In this document: one piece after another, positions 42,801 to 57,199 of the stretch
How the letters are laid out: each line of letters opens with the position of its first letter
How positions within the stretch are numbered: position 1 is the stretch's first letter
Assembly (NCBI GenBank): GCA_034190875.2
Contig: CM067358.1
Coordinates: 46,025,799 to 46,089,798 of the forward strand
From: Urechis unicinctus
Lineage: Eukaryota > Annelida > Polychaeta > Xenopneusta > Urechidae
Reading direction: 5' to 3'
DNA: 64,000 nucleotides
Position numbers and translations under genes: made by a program
The notes under the pieces: model-generated
Told to the model about the DNA's origin: nothing
Database searches by the model: none
Seen by the model: only the letters and a program-made list of their open reading frames with translations

Positions 42801-45800
42801 ATGCAATTTGTGATGCACTCCTAAATGCGAGAGGCGTGTGCAGTCCATCTTTCCATAACGTTGCCGTACAATCACAATTACATTTATTGTACTTCTGCTA
42901 TTCGACATAGATTCAGATAAATTGCACGCTTGTGAGTGATTTGCTTCATGTTCAGTAAGTTTTCTGGACTTTTGTGACAAATGATTTGCACCACAGCACG
43001 TAAAGAATAGAAATACATGTAACTCTCTTCAAGAGCCATTGGAAGCTTGAGCATTTATAGCAGGGTTGCCATCCGCGCACTTATATGTGCTCTGAGTTAT
43101 GCTTAAACATTGTAGCTACTCGGCAAATGCATGGGAAATTATTTTGAAACAATCCAGACATCATCATAAAAACAAAAGTACATAAAATGTTAAATTTATT
43201 CAGCATCAGAATCAATTGATTACTTGGTCAACTGTCATTAAGGAAATCGAATCGTCAGCTTTTGTGCATTGGCAGCAGTTCCGATGGTATTTTGATGCTG
43301 ACTGGGAGTGTTATTAATCTGCCTGCTTCCGTAGATGTTAAAGGACACAAGTGTCTCTAAGCTGTACTCCAATTCACATCAATACATTGGGCAAGTTTCG
43401 TGACAGCGCTAGAACTAAAATGCACAAGACATGATGCAGAGGAAAAATTACCACCTGAGGTAAAATTTATACAGCTCTATGACGCTGACATAATATTGGG
43501 TGTTATTATCAACGCGTAAAAGGCCATCCATTGTTGTTAGGAAACTGCGCTGAGAGGTCAATTTGGAGATTGGGCGGAATTAGCATGCCTGCTTCGAATG
43601 TAAATATCAACTATATCGCGCCCGACACGTCACCAGCATCCCCGAGCAGATACTTATAACTAAACTAATTCCATTGCTTCGGATTTTCGCTTCTCCTATG
43701 AAGCTGGAATTCCCAGGCTATGGCTGCAACAAAAGGAGGGAATACTGTAGCTGGTAGCACAACAGTGATTTGTTTTTGGGCGGAGGCAGCGACTGTTGTA
43801 TCCTACACTGTTGTTACCTTGAAGCTCAAAACAATATTTCTAGTAATATCTTGAATAACGTGTTATGTCAGAAATCCACAAACATAGTTGTTTCGAAGAA
43901 TTTAAAATCGTATTTGTATTGACGCAAAACATATCATGTCTGTTGAAAACAGAGCGCATTGTTTGGGTCATCAAGTCTTAATATTTGGCTAACCATATTA
44001 TGACTGTGAAGCGGGAACATTAGACCGCAAACCAAAAATTAGTGAATTGGCCATATGTTTAAAAGGGATAATCGTAATTCATGCTACTGCGATCTACGAT
44101 GTCTCTAAACTTGGACGCTCGCGGTTGTGTTGCATTTACTGTTGTAGGTGGCTGATGGTACAATTTTAATTCTCGTTACCTTGGCGCTACCACATGTAAC
44201 AACTACTGCTTCAATTGCTTCTGTGTCTAGATATATTTAATAACAGTTGGTCATTCAAACTCATCACGCCATGAATAACCTAAGAACATTTGCAGTCATG
44301 CATTCATTATATATCGTATTTCATGACAATGAGAGGCGCCTACGACGAGCCTATGGAAAACCGGTGACATATACAACTTGCTGTCCAAGCTGAGGCCGTC
44401 ATCCAAGAAAAGCTGGCATATTACGGGTCGGAATTATAATCGACTTTCCAAACGAGCACCACGGAGTACCGAATTATCATGTTACTACGTTTCTTCTTTT
44501 GCATTGAAGGTTATCAGCCTCATCTTTTTCGCCGAAATTCGTCTTCTGTTCCAGACTTTGTGTATACTCAAGCAAAATACGCGCCTTTGTCACAAGTATG
44601 TTGGGCGTCATGTTCCATCGGCCAGTACGGCCAAACCATAATGTGTCACATTAATAACTATCATTTGAAGATAATAAGAATATGGATGACGCAGACTTAT
44701 CGCCATTATTGTCAGCTGACAGAAAACTTATCCTATTCAATCACAATGTTCGTGAGTTGAATTGAATAGCAATGAACATAGAAGCGCAAAACAAATAAAT
44801 GCACAAGACGAAACCTCAATTGAAGCATTTGCTAATTTTACTATTCTTTCCAATTTGTGGGCTCCTTTAAGTAAGCGTCAGACAACAGGAGCAGTAAGGT
44901 TTGTGCGTAATCAGAAACTGTATACGATTTAGAAACTCTGATGATTCATTGAAAGTTAAATCTGCACCGGTAAAGAATGGGACATGTTGACTTGGTGATT
45001 ATATATTAGTGTCAATTTTATAATGCAAAGATATATCCCCACTCCCTGTTTTTTTTCATTAGAATATTGAGCTTTGAGCGGGAAATGGCAAATTGACAAA
45101 ATGAAATGAGGTTTGTCAAGATCCCAATTTATATCGGATGCGTATATCCAAAAAGTAACGACCATCCATGGCCATCATATCAACTGTCGTTGATTCATAA
45201 CCGTAACAGGTGACTTAGATTAGCGGACATCTACTCGTTATTGCAGGTGTTCTTACAGCATATTCCATTCCAAAATTACATTCCAAATATTGCGACGGAC
45301 ACGATGAATGCATATTATCTCAAACGAGTTCGATTTAGAGATCTGTCCAAACATGAAAGAGTTTGATATAGGAATGAAAACATTGTACGCAGCTGTGCCT
45401 TCAGAGAAGGTAAAATAATAGCAACAATTTAAATGATGGCTGATGACAGCAATGAATTTACATTGGTATAAATTCTTTGTACATGCTGTAGGTTAATGCA
45501 TTTCGATTTGTAGCCATAAAACAAAAAGCGTCTACCAATTAATTTCTGCTGGTCAACAATGAATAAAAATAGGTCTACCAGTTTGAAAAACGCATTCGAT
45601 CACAATGTTCATATTGTAGCGTATTTTGCATTTCTTTCGATTGTGTTTGACGTTTTACGCTCTGTAAGCGCTCTGGGGAATACATACGTATGAATTTTTG
45701 TCATAGCAGTAGCCACAGGTTATTATTAGTGCTGTGCTATGTGAGCACATCGTTCCCATAAAAAACTTCATCCAAATATAACCATCCGTGATCCATAATA

Positions 45801-48800
45801 AAAAGCCAAATGTGACAAAGCACTTAGTTATCCCTTAGCAAACACCGCAACAGATATGTCGATGACTGCCCGTATGAATTATTAAAAACTTAATGAGGAG
45901 CCAGCTTGTACCTGATTACGGACCTAACACATGAAGCTAACCCTCTTTTATTGTGTTTTAATATCATTGACCAAGCCAGGGCACAGAGAAGATGAGCTTG
46001 CCAATAACAAAATGGAATTCGTGCAGCTCGAGGCAGCTGAAAATGGAAAATAAAATCCGCATGGGTCAAAAGTAACTTAACCACGATAACTATTGTGCGC
46101 AGCATCGATGGGTGGATGGGGACCTGTAATACTCATGACAATCTCCTGTCCTTTAACATATATTGCTATTCATACTATTGCATTCAACGATTCCTCTAAT
46201 CTGGTACGCCCGACCAACTGCTGATAACCATGAGCAACCTTAGGGGCAGCATTGCCTCAATTTCAAATAGCCATGAGTGGTTTATGAAGGCTGCGTTTGT
46301 ATCACAATTACTTCGAAACATGTTGAAACTGTATCTTATTACAAAGATCTGTTAATCGCATTATGTTGGTTACATCATTAAAAATAATTGTGCTCGAATG
46401 CAACATTCACCTGTTAGCACCGCATAAAATCAAAGAATCGAAACAATCCATGTGATTTATATTTACAAGACAGAAGCAGCGTCGAACAGGGATAGTGAGT
46501 TTAATCAAAGCGGAACTGTTATGGTCTATAATTAAGTGTTCTGAAGAACTATTCAATTGATTTCATGACGGGACATATCACACTCTTAACATCATATTCA
46601 GGATTACTTTGAGCGCTTAATGGTTTCCTGAAGCCAAATAATTTCCAATATAGACGACCTCTGCCTCCTTTCGGGCTTCTTACTTGGGCAATATATTTCC
46701 AACAAGAGACCATGAAAGTACCCCTTATGTTTTTCTGGCACATCCAGTCATTCTGTGTTGGCTGTCATAAATGATATCAGCAGACAAGTTTGCGTGTACA
46801 TGTGTTAGTAATATATTGACTTTTGTATATGCTTATATTTTACGGTTCGGATCACCACTGTATGCCTTGAAAAACATTTCTTATCATATGTTAAGTCAAA
46901 TATATAGTCAAAAGAAGACTTTAAGTTAAGATTAATTGCAGTCGCTATGACATTTGTTTTGTTCTTGAATATTTAATGAGGATACAATCTAAACATGCGT
47001 CGTTAGGATTCAGCTTTTAAGAAATGTATTCGGAAATATTGCTGGTTAGTGCATCTAGACCTTTTTGTCCTTATAAACCTTTCTTTTAATGTACTTCTCT
47101 TGCAGCCGAAAGTATAATTCATTAGTGGATCGAAAATTATCGGTGGCATTTACTGTAATTCATAATATGTTTATGATTTTTTGGTATGTTATATGCGTTT
47201 ATAATCATATTTTTACATTTGCATTATGCAAATCTTATATCCAGTTGCATAGAATCGCGGTTTTATTATAAATCATGATTGAATAATTAGAGAATCGGAT
47301 TGCTCAGCAGTGTGTCACTCCAATGCAATCAACAGCACATAACATTTATCATGAAATGATTCCGGCGTCAGCTCTCGCACAACACTGGAAAGGGGTACAA
47401 CATGCCAAATATAAACCAGCTCAAATGTAACAAAGGGCTTCCGCAGATTGTCGCGTTGGCGCTTTTTGCTATGGTTTATGGCCCAATTTCATATATGGAG
47501 TTTGCTAAACACTCAAGATATAATAATAAGGCGTTAGAGCTGGTTGTAAGACAAAGGCAAATATTGAGCCTTAAGCAATAACTGACAACCGACGGATAGA
47601 TTTGCGGGCCCACACATACGCCCGATATATGCTAACAAATGTAGTAATATCTAATGGTTCTTATGTTATACAATTCATTACCGCAGTAGGACGAAATATT
47701 GCGTCATTGCTTACACCGTTGCATTTCATGGCTTGTGGAAAGCGTAACATTTACTCACCTGATCTTGGCTAGACCATTTAGGCTAAATGGCGCGTCCATA
47801 GCTTCTGTGTCCGGTGTCATCCAAAAGCAAACGAATTATATTCGAGCTTTTTGTATCTATGCAATCTTTTTCTTCACTATAAGAGGCTTTCAGAAGAAGT
47901 CTTGGGAAAGTCAGTGAGCTAACACGTACAATCTATCATACGAGGTCATCACCCAAGAGAATGTTGCATTAGCTGCCAAATGCGTGAAACATCTGACCAT
48001 CGGAGTAGGTATTTTCCTGATCGCATTTATCACAAAATATCTAGCCAGCTGGATTATCGCTATCGCGTGAAATACTACCTCTTCGCAACTTGTATTTAAT
48101 GACGCTGTAAGATAATTAAATTTAAAACTGGGACATCAGCCCATTCAGACGAATTTTGGGTCATTTGAAGCTCTAGTAGCTGAAGCAGAAGAATACAGTC
48201 AGAACATCAAGTCAGCGGAATAATATCGTCATCTTGTTAACATGAGTGACAATTACTATCAATAGAAACATTTTGCAACGAGTGCGATGTGACGAGTGCT
48301 TGCAGTAAAGGAGAAACACGCGCTACTCCGAAATAAGGCAGCTTAAATGCGACAACCGACTTTCTGCTACTGCAGCGTAAAGGTTTTATCATGTATAACG
48401 GCCCCATCTTGTGCAAGTGCTTCGGAGAACAGCCATCTAAACATAATTACCGGCCGCCAGGACTAGTGGTGCTCAGGTATAACCTAGACCTTGAGTGGCA
48501 GTTGGCGAATTGGCAAAATGGAATGCGATAAGTCTGGATCTAGCGATACGGTATCCGATGTGTTGTCATTATTTACTTACTAACCACCGTAGGAGTTGAC
48601 AATGTGTCAGTAACATACAGCATAAGATAACCTCGTTTGCATCGAAACAATAACACGTCGTGGCTGAATGTGTAGTCAACCATATAAGGTTTCGTTACAC
48701 CATATTGCTCTGTGCTGTTCCGAATCGTGATGCGGCGGTTGTCCATAGACACCGTGACGACTATTGACTCCAGCGCAGCAGCAGCAAACCATATAAACAT

Positions 48801-49940
48801 ACTTTGCCACTGGGACAACTTCATAGATGTGTAATTAATGTTCAAATGTTACCACGTGACATCGGTCACTATTTGTCTATCGTATTTGCTGCTGCAATGT
48901 AAATTAGCCTTTTTAAATATATATTTTCAGATGTTTTTTGTCGTTGTGAATCCAGCAATATGAAACCTATCCTATGTAATGCCATCACCAGTTTCACTGG
49001 GACCTGGGGTAAATCCATTGAGTGTTCTTGTCATCGAATATATCCATAACAATCTTGCAGCAGTAGTGGGATACGAATCAAAGTACGGCTAAATACCATG
49101 AGATGGAGAGCATCTGCTTTCCTCTTGGCATCGTCCAATCAATACCTGACGGATATGCTAGTTCTAAGGTTTTTTGGTCTTAACATAATAGTACGATTCA
49201 GAACCAGACATTTTAATTTGGGCTATAATCATCAACGTTGGATGCTAAACATCCTCATGGCAATACGATATATGCTTTTAAGCTTGCATTGCATGTTTGG
49301 AACACGAATGACTCTCCTGCAAACCACGACACAGTCAGAAATCTTATAGTCATAGGTTTTCCTCTTGTATCGGAGATTGTCAACCTAGCTTACTGTACCT
49401 ATAATCGTCTTCTGCTTGTGACTGATCATGCAAAGTTTTGAGGAACATGATTGGTGTCATGGACGCATCTAAGTATCATTGACCAATAAATCTCAGCAAA
49501 TGAAGAGTCTCAGCAATAACCATCAGTTATAGATTATAATAGCGTATAATACAGTCACTGTGTTCGGCTGTTAGTTGTGGCGGGTGGCACCGTTAACCTT
49601 TACATTATGACTAAATGTTTTGACTGACTGTGTACGTCCAGAATGAACACGTAATAAACATACAATAGGTTGACTTGATCTATAGAGATTTCGCATAAAG
49701 TGGCGAGGTAACTACAAATTTGCCATTGACCCTGTCTGTAACAAAGTATGTTAGACGCTGCAATCGATTTTATATTGCAATGTAGAATATGAACTATGGA
49801 TTCAAGTTTCTCACACTGTATTATCTACGTACTAGAAACCCATAGACAATACATTTGGCATTAACCACTAAGCTAGGCAGACAGGGTAATAGTGGCTGTA
49901 GCGTAGTCATATGGGCTACTGAATAATTAGTCTTTGACAA
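39825..49940. other. Non-coding flank, no gene recognised
   Basis: About 10 kb of AT-rich DNA. ORFs are short, scattered on both strands and show no domains. There is faint similarity to the dispersed repeat R near 44650-44740 (ATAATAAGAATATGGATGAC). I found no tRNA, rRNA, microsatellite or clear mobile element. Confidence 0.6.
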
Positions 49941-51999
49941 AATACTGCAGACCGACGGCGATCATTGTACTACACAAACAAATACGCCATATTTGCGATG
50001 TCTTTTTCATTAGTACCCCATCATCTAATTGTAAGAACAGAAGTATAAATGTTCTGTTCCAAAAAGTCCTGAAATATTTCCCACCAAGCTTATTTTGCTG
50101 CTTTGGTATTTTTAGCATCTAGCATTGTGCTGGTGTAGTGCTATATTTCTTGAAGCACTTATTATTTAAGTTGTGAAGTAGTGCAAAGATTAACTTGAAT
50201 GTAGAATTAGAACGAATGTATTTGACACCTTGAAATTTGGTATACAAGCTGAAATAAAACAGTGTGGTAAGTTACTGGCAAGGAAAGCCAGAAAGAAGAA
50301 GCAAAATTGATTAATGAGTTAGATGGCCGTAGCAAACTATAGGTACTTTTGGATGGCAGAGACAGACAATTAAACCAGACCGGGAATAAAACAGTAGGTG
50401 ACAGTGATTTAGCAATTTGATGATGACATAGATAATCATATGTAATTAATGTCATAATTGTGTGCATTTTACGTTCATATGAAGATCATTATGCTGCAAA
50501 ACAAGCCACACCGCGCTTAGTCGGCGGTATACAGATAAAACACGGATATTCCTCTCGTGACTTTAGGTATTCAATCATTATTATCAAAAGGAAGATTTCA
50601 TCCCAAATCGGCACGTGGCGTGATCAATGACTATTGGGTAAGACCTCGTAAGCAGCATTGGATGTTTGAGGAATGGTCAGCGTCAGTCGTCCTGTACACA
50701 CGAGGAAAGCAGTTAAACTAGTTTTGTTTTGTATATAATATTCCCTGACTGTTCTTCATTGATGCTTATTATTTACCTTAGCTTCGGCAGTGATTTTTAC
50801 ACCCTATAACGATGTGTTATGATAACATCGATTCAATTACAACCGTGACTTGAGACCATGTTATTTTCTCCTCTTATCCGTATTTCATCTTGATGTAGCC
50901 GTCTTCAAGATAGAAGCGGCAAAATGTGAATAAGGGGGTAATTTAAAACACTTGGTGAGTCATTCCCAATTTCCAAAATACATTCTTAAGTCTGCTCTAA
51001 AATGGGGCTATGTGATGTGACTTCAGGGCTTTATTGCGGGGATGGCCGTAGCCTGAAATATATTGCTTTAGGATATAAACCGGTTAAAGCATTTCTGCAT
51101 AATTACAGCCAGAATACGTTGGTTTTTTCATACAGAAAATCAGAACAAAGTGCAACTTACCTCGTCATAATTTTGCTATTCCATCTCCATCGGTTTGTTT
51201 GACAGAACGCTATGGCTAGATGTATAATTCCGATATATGAAGCAATATTGTCGTCTGGTTATTGCCGCCTTATCGCTTTATGGTGCACAACGGTCACATT
51301 TAAAGCAAGAACGTATAACAGCCGTCAAAAAGTACCAGTGAGACGACTCGAACTGTGTTGGTGAGGGCCAGCTAGAGTTGTCGTCATATTACACAAGATT
51401 CTTACTGCTTTGCAGTGTCGAACGGCGGTGTTTCCCCATCGAGCCATGCAGTATGCAGCTTTCCATGAAAGCTGAGATAAACATGTTTTTTTCTAGCAGC
51501 TGCCAATCACTAAATCTCAAAGATAGAAATCGCAACCAAATGAATTTGGTCGATATTTACTCGGCGTCTTTAACGCTGCTACGTGATTGGGCATGTACTG
51601 TCAGATACGGACTACAAATATGCAAGTGCCATATGTACTTGCGTATCGTGCCATTTCTATAGTATCCCGTGCAATCCTGATCAATGCTACTATCACTGGC
51701 AAGTCCGGTATGATATGAAGTTTTATCAATTATTCTTGAGCCGAGGATATAAATACCGAACAAGAAAGAACAATTGACGGATTTTATTTGTTATCAAGCA
51801 TGAAGCTGATTACGAAAGCCGCCATCGTTTTCCAGCAATCACAATTCAGACCCCGACATTTTAATGTGGGCAGCGACAATCGATGTAGACAAGCAAGTGC
51901 CATTACTGAGCAGTGGTAACGTTAGTGCATGTTTGCCTAAGAACCCACATAGGATGTGCTGTCAGATCCAATGTATATGGTAATGTACGCTCTATTTAT

Positions 52000-52400
52000 C
52001 ATAGCGCATAAGCAGGTACGATAATTGCACGGCCAAGCTTAGTCTGCTTAAAGCGAATACGTTTCCTGCTCGCGAATTAATCTCGCTAATGATTCAGTGA
52101 AACATCCTACTTCATTATGGGTTTTCACAAAAAAATGCTGTTTGTTCGCCAAAAGGAACGGTGGGCGCCATTAACACATTTATATATGATCGACTATTAA
52201 GCCCATGCAAATAACTCATTCATAACCATCGCTTGAAATTAATAAGAATATATATGACACAGTAATATCTCCGTGGTTATAAGTTGCAGCACATGGCGGT
52301 CGCAAGTATGTAGTATGGCGCTAATAACCCCTGCGGCGGGCAATTTATGTTCTATTTGAAAGTAGCTGCTTTTTTAATTGATATATATTATTTATTATAA
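52000..52400. repeat. Dispersed repeat R, copy in second block A
   Basis: Counterpart of 2549-2960: ATATATGATCGACTATTAAG, ATTAATAAGAATATATATGA, CCGTGGTTATAAG and CACATGGCGGTCGC. Confidence 0.5.
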
Positions 52401-54579
52401 CGGTTTCGCATATGGCAAATATGAATATATATCATTACTTGCTTGTGTTGGCTTTATTCATTCACGGCATTTTGGTATTTCATAGCTCAAATGAATCTAT
52501 TATAGATAAACAAATTACTACTTACTTGGACGGACTGTTTGTCACAGGCCATTTAGGTAGGTAGTTGAGAAACTATGGGGAAATATTTGCTCGCTTGGAA
52601 GTACAATTGGTTCTCTCAGAGTAATGCCAAATACATGAAATTGATAATTACGCATTCTTACGGTTAGCTTAGGAAATATTGAAAAGTGGCATTTATCGGA
52701 CAATGCAGAGTTTATGATCATCCAAATGAACGTCGCTGCAAGCATCGTGTACAATGCTTGACTATTCAGAACCACACAGGCAGTAAATATTCTGTATGAC
52801 GAGTTCGGAGTTGTACAGGTGTGGGAAAGTGCGTCTGTAAACGCGATGTAACTTTGAATGTGTCTATGGAGTACCATTATGGTAGCTTGAAGTTCATAGA
52901 AACTTTATCACGCAATGTTTGTAATTATTAACACACAGAGCGGGACAAACTCCGTAAACAACTGTCAAACTGTAATAGGTAGGATAAAACGACACAACTT
53001 TCTGATTTATTCCATTGACACTCTTTCCACACTCCCTTTATTGAGCAGTGATTTTCCTTGCGTAAAACTCAGTACACCATATTCTGGTCGTCAAAACAGC
53101 CTTTCACTCAAAATGTCCAGATTACATGAGAGGGCAATCAGACAGAAGAGATCAGTTGTTATATAAGCGTAGACAAAGCAGGACAGCTAGAATAATGAAA
53201 ACCAAATCGAGGGAGACAGGCGCTAGAATGGACGAGACACATTTTTTTTATGGTCATTCTCCTGTTTAACAGGCTACGCCATACTTTGTCCGTAAAACAA
53301 TAATAAAACGCTCTTCATGACCGCGTTACTTAATCACTGTTATCACAGAGAAGCGAGGTTTTATTAAATTGTCGCATTGCATGCTCACCAGTGATGGGCA
53401 TACAGTTCACTATGATGCAGCATTGGCTGTTTGCGGAATTGGTCGATCTGTCCAAATGAGAAAGACAGTGAAAGGAGTGTGACCAGTGATGCAATAAGTC
53501 GATGTACCTGTTTTTAGCAATTACAAAAGCACAGTTTAATGATGTGTTTTCAAACAGTTTCTCTCTATCTACGAATGAGTGACAGACTACAACATCATAG
53601 ATTGGTAGTAATTGATCAATAAGTCCAGTATCCAATGATGCATATATGTCAGATAAGAAGTGGCGGACGCAGTTAACAATAGGTAAGTTGTATGAGCACC
53701 AATATCATGACGTCCCAACAAAGGCCTGCGTTACAAGTCGATCAAGACATATCCAAGTATCATTGACGATATTATCGTGACGCTTTGTTAACTGTGTTGC
53801 ATTCACGGCAGGTTTAAAGTCGCAGCCTATCCGGTTTCGACCTATATCACCAAACGGTCGTTGAGTGGTGGTGCATAGGTCGAAGAGACATAGTCGTTTA
53901 ATCTTATCACCCTCTTGGGAACATTTTCCCCGCGTTGATATGACAAGAATATTAGTTTTGTCTATTACCGTTCAGAAAGCGTGATAGCTTACCAGAAGAA
54001 CTTTGCATCGCTCACTTCGTCGGCCGTTAAGGTACCCCATTATGTCAACAATTACTAGAGATCATGGCAAGCTGTATAATAAATAATTAAGATTTAAAGA
54101 GAGAAGGGCACTAATATTTGTCATTAAGCTGTGAGCAAAAATATCCAAATCCCTGATTATTTTGAGTACGGCAGTGAGGAAGTGAAGCTGAGTGAGCAAT
54201 GAGAGGCATAACTATCGATTTGAGATTTTGGGTAAATCACAATTGAGAGAGTAATCCTCTGAAATAAGCCCGTTTTATGTACATAAGCAAGAAGCTGCAA
54301 CAATAAACGAAGACGACAAAAACGTTGATAATGTTTTTGAACAGGCAAAATTGCTCTAAATTAATTGATCATATCAGAATAAATTGCTACTTTTTGCCCG
54401 GTTTTGTACTATTTATGCATGATTACTTGCTGTTGTTGTAGTATATGTTTTTATATTATGTAATGCTTAGCGCACTTTCTACCCTAGTAGTGGATATGCG
54501 ATGCCGGATGGCCTAGATGTCGAAACCTGCACATCTTCCCAGACTGGCATGCCACAGACATATGCAGCCTGCTATTGTC

Positions 54580-54760
54580 GAGCATTCGATGTATGATCGG
54601 CTATTAGGTTTCTGCAAATAAAATGACAGATAAATAGCCCCCATTTGACGATAATAAGAATATACATGGCACAGTTATATCGCCGTGGCTGTGAGCTGTC
54701 GCGCGTGGCGGTCTTCACGTTTACTTTATGATCAAAGTAGCTGATGCGGTGACAATTTCA
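54580..54760. repeat. Dispersed repeat R, second copy in second block A
   Basis: Counterpart of 3950-4140: GTATGATCGGCTATTAGGTT, ATAATAAGAATATACATGGC and CGCCGTGGCTGTGAGC. Confidence 0.5.
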
Positions 54761-56849
54761 CGTCCCACAGCTAGACATGTCATAAATTTGCCTTTATGTA
54801 GTTATGGTTTTCTAGGACCAATAATCGTGTATGGACTTTAATATAACAGTGTGATCGTGATATTAAATAGCACCACATACTAGAAAATAAGAAAGCGGTC
54901 ACAGGTGCCTACAAGAAGCGGTCACCACACCCCGCCCCTCATCCGAGCTCGGAAAAAAAATCATATGCGGCGATTCAGTGGTGTAAATAGAGTATTTCAT
55001 ATCTAGTTTCCTGAAGCAGGGTGAATACGCGACTGTGATAAATCATGTCGACACACACCCCAATCTTGGTTAAGAATTTGTATTTGCCCTAACGTTGCCC
55101 CCTGTTGATGGTTGCGTTCCCTGAAATACAGAGAATAATGAGTAAACCTAATATAATTACTCTTAATCGATATCAGTAGCAATTTTATCATCACCCAACA
55201 TCACGCATTAATATGTGATCCAAAGGTAGATAGCCATACGTCGAAGAGGAGAGTGAGCTTTGCTATCATAACTTGAATAAGTCACAAGTGACGTTTACAG
55301 CAGTTGTGAATTAAGTTTGGACACACAAATGATGTCTTTGATCAGCGTAGAAAAATGAAGGTGGCTTGGTTGCATTGTTTCCATAACGTTCAACTGTTAG
55401 TAGTTAACGAAACGAGCATTCGTGATTTTTCAGGGGGAACATGCTAAAAAGTGAGTTCGCAAAGTTACCACAATTTGAATCAAATGTGCCTGTATGTCAT
55501 ACAAAAGGTTTTGTTGGATTATATGCGTGAACGCATGAATACGACTAACATAAAGTATTCCTTGCATGTATGTAATCTGCAAAATACACAACACTCAATA
55601 ATTAACACATGCTCCTATCTGACCTTTATTCAGATCATAATATATTTGTGTCTTCAGAGTATAAAGCTGGTGCATATCAAAGAGCGTTTCAATGATGAGC
55701 TAATCTGGTTTGACATGTTGTAAATTGGTAACTTAACATTGTCCAATAGACCCAGGCATTTGAATTGTTTATATTAAGTGTACAATGATCCAGGCAAAAT
55801 AACAATAGAGTGCAACTTACATCTTCGTATATCAATACGGTGATTCCAAATGGCTTTTAGCCGATGTATTACAGCTTGTCGACGCATAAGTCTCTACTAG
55901 AAGCTGGTCAGTTGTGCGTTTAAGCAAGATAGATCGAATCCCATCATTCTGTTTGTTAAATAGGCAGATTGATGAAGGCATTCTAACAGTACCGCGGCTA
56001 AGCTGATATTATCAAATGGAACGCGGGGAACCAAATTACAGCCATACAAATGAACGATTCACTGGAGCCACAAAGGGGTCTGTGTTCATTCGATTTGCGT
56101 TTGAAATGCAATACCTGTATTCAGGAATCCAGGTATCAAGGCACAAAAACAGGGCGAAAGAGCATAAATCGTATCTGACATTGGCGCACCTAGTAGGTGA
56201 ATCCTCTCATCATTTAACTCATAGGTTTATGGAAACTCCAAGAACCCGAGACAACGAGGGTCCAGATTATGAACTAGGTGCTCTTCATTTATCTAGGAAT
56301 GCTCGGTTGCGCCTTACTAGTCATCATGGTCAATTATTACTTGTGGCATCCGTAGCGATGTCACTAAGTAGAAATGTATAAGCAAGTAGAAACATACAAC
56401 GGTTCCTACGAGTAACCGTAAATAATGAATGTCGCACACGGCTGTTACTGGTGCCCAATCATTGCATTAACCTTCGACTGCTCCAGCGTATTGCTGTATT
56501 CATTTAGTTCTGCGCTTAAATGATAGACGAAATTTATAATATAAAACGTTAACATTAGGTCTGATAAGTGCTTTTCACATTGATCCCTGGGCGAGTTCGG
56601 GAAAAGGAGACATCGTCAACGAAGCAACGCGGGGCGTATACAACTTCCAGTCCAGAATCAGTTGAATAATTATTTAAAGTTCGAAGACGCAAAAGGTTTA
56701 CTCCGTAAAAAATGCTGAATATTCATAAGCCTAATATTTTGATGTGCATCGTTAATTAAAACGAGATTGACTGATTATTATTGTTCGGATTCGTTCCTTC
56801 TTGTTTCTTATTGCAATTCCCAAACCAGACCGGATGTTCTTTTAATATG

Positions 56850-57150
56850 TGTTATACTCATCTCCGCGCCTAAAAAGAGATTGTATAAGAAACTGTCGGA
56901 TGTTTCAGGGAAAAAAACATGACTAACCTCTTAAAAAAACATGAAACAGTCGTGTGCTTTTACTATTGAATCGGTAGATCGCCTAGCATGGAACAGCCAT
57001 TTTCTACTGAGTTGGATTTCACAAAGTAAGCTCTTTGTTTTGTAATACAAAACGAATAGCGCCATGAATGCATTGATGTATGATCCGCCTAACAAATAAA
57101 ATGTCACATAAAAATCCCCCGTTCGGAGAAAATAGGAATATATAAGGAAA
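56850..57150. repeat. Dispersed repeat R, copy in B3
   Basis: Counterpart of 6810-7230; truncated on its right where foreign DNA begins near 57150-57200. Confidence 0.5.
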
Positions 57151-57199
57151 ATGTCCATGGAAATAAGATCCCTTCCTACCAGTAACAGGGCTCAAACAT

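Larger units (their letters stand above)
49941..55020. repeat. Block A, second copy of the flanking repeat unit
   Basis: Matches 1-4450 from its first bases (AATACTGCAGACCGACGGCG versus AATGCTGCAGACCGACGGCG). It is longer because of insertions between 52620 and 54360. It includes the degraded hairpin near 52510-52567 and two R copies. No gene recognised. Confidence 0.75.

Noticed and set aside
41066..42980. Several 80-120 codon frames in the right flank
   Set aside because: Overlapping on both strands, no domains, no context; expected by chance in this composition.
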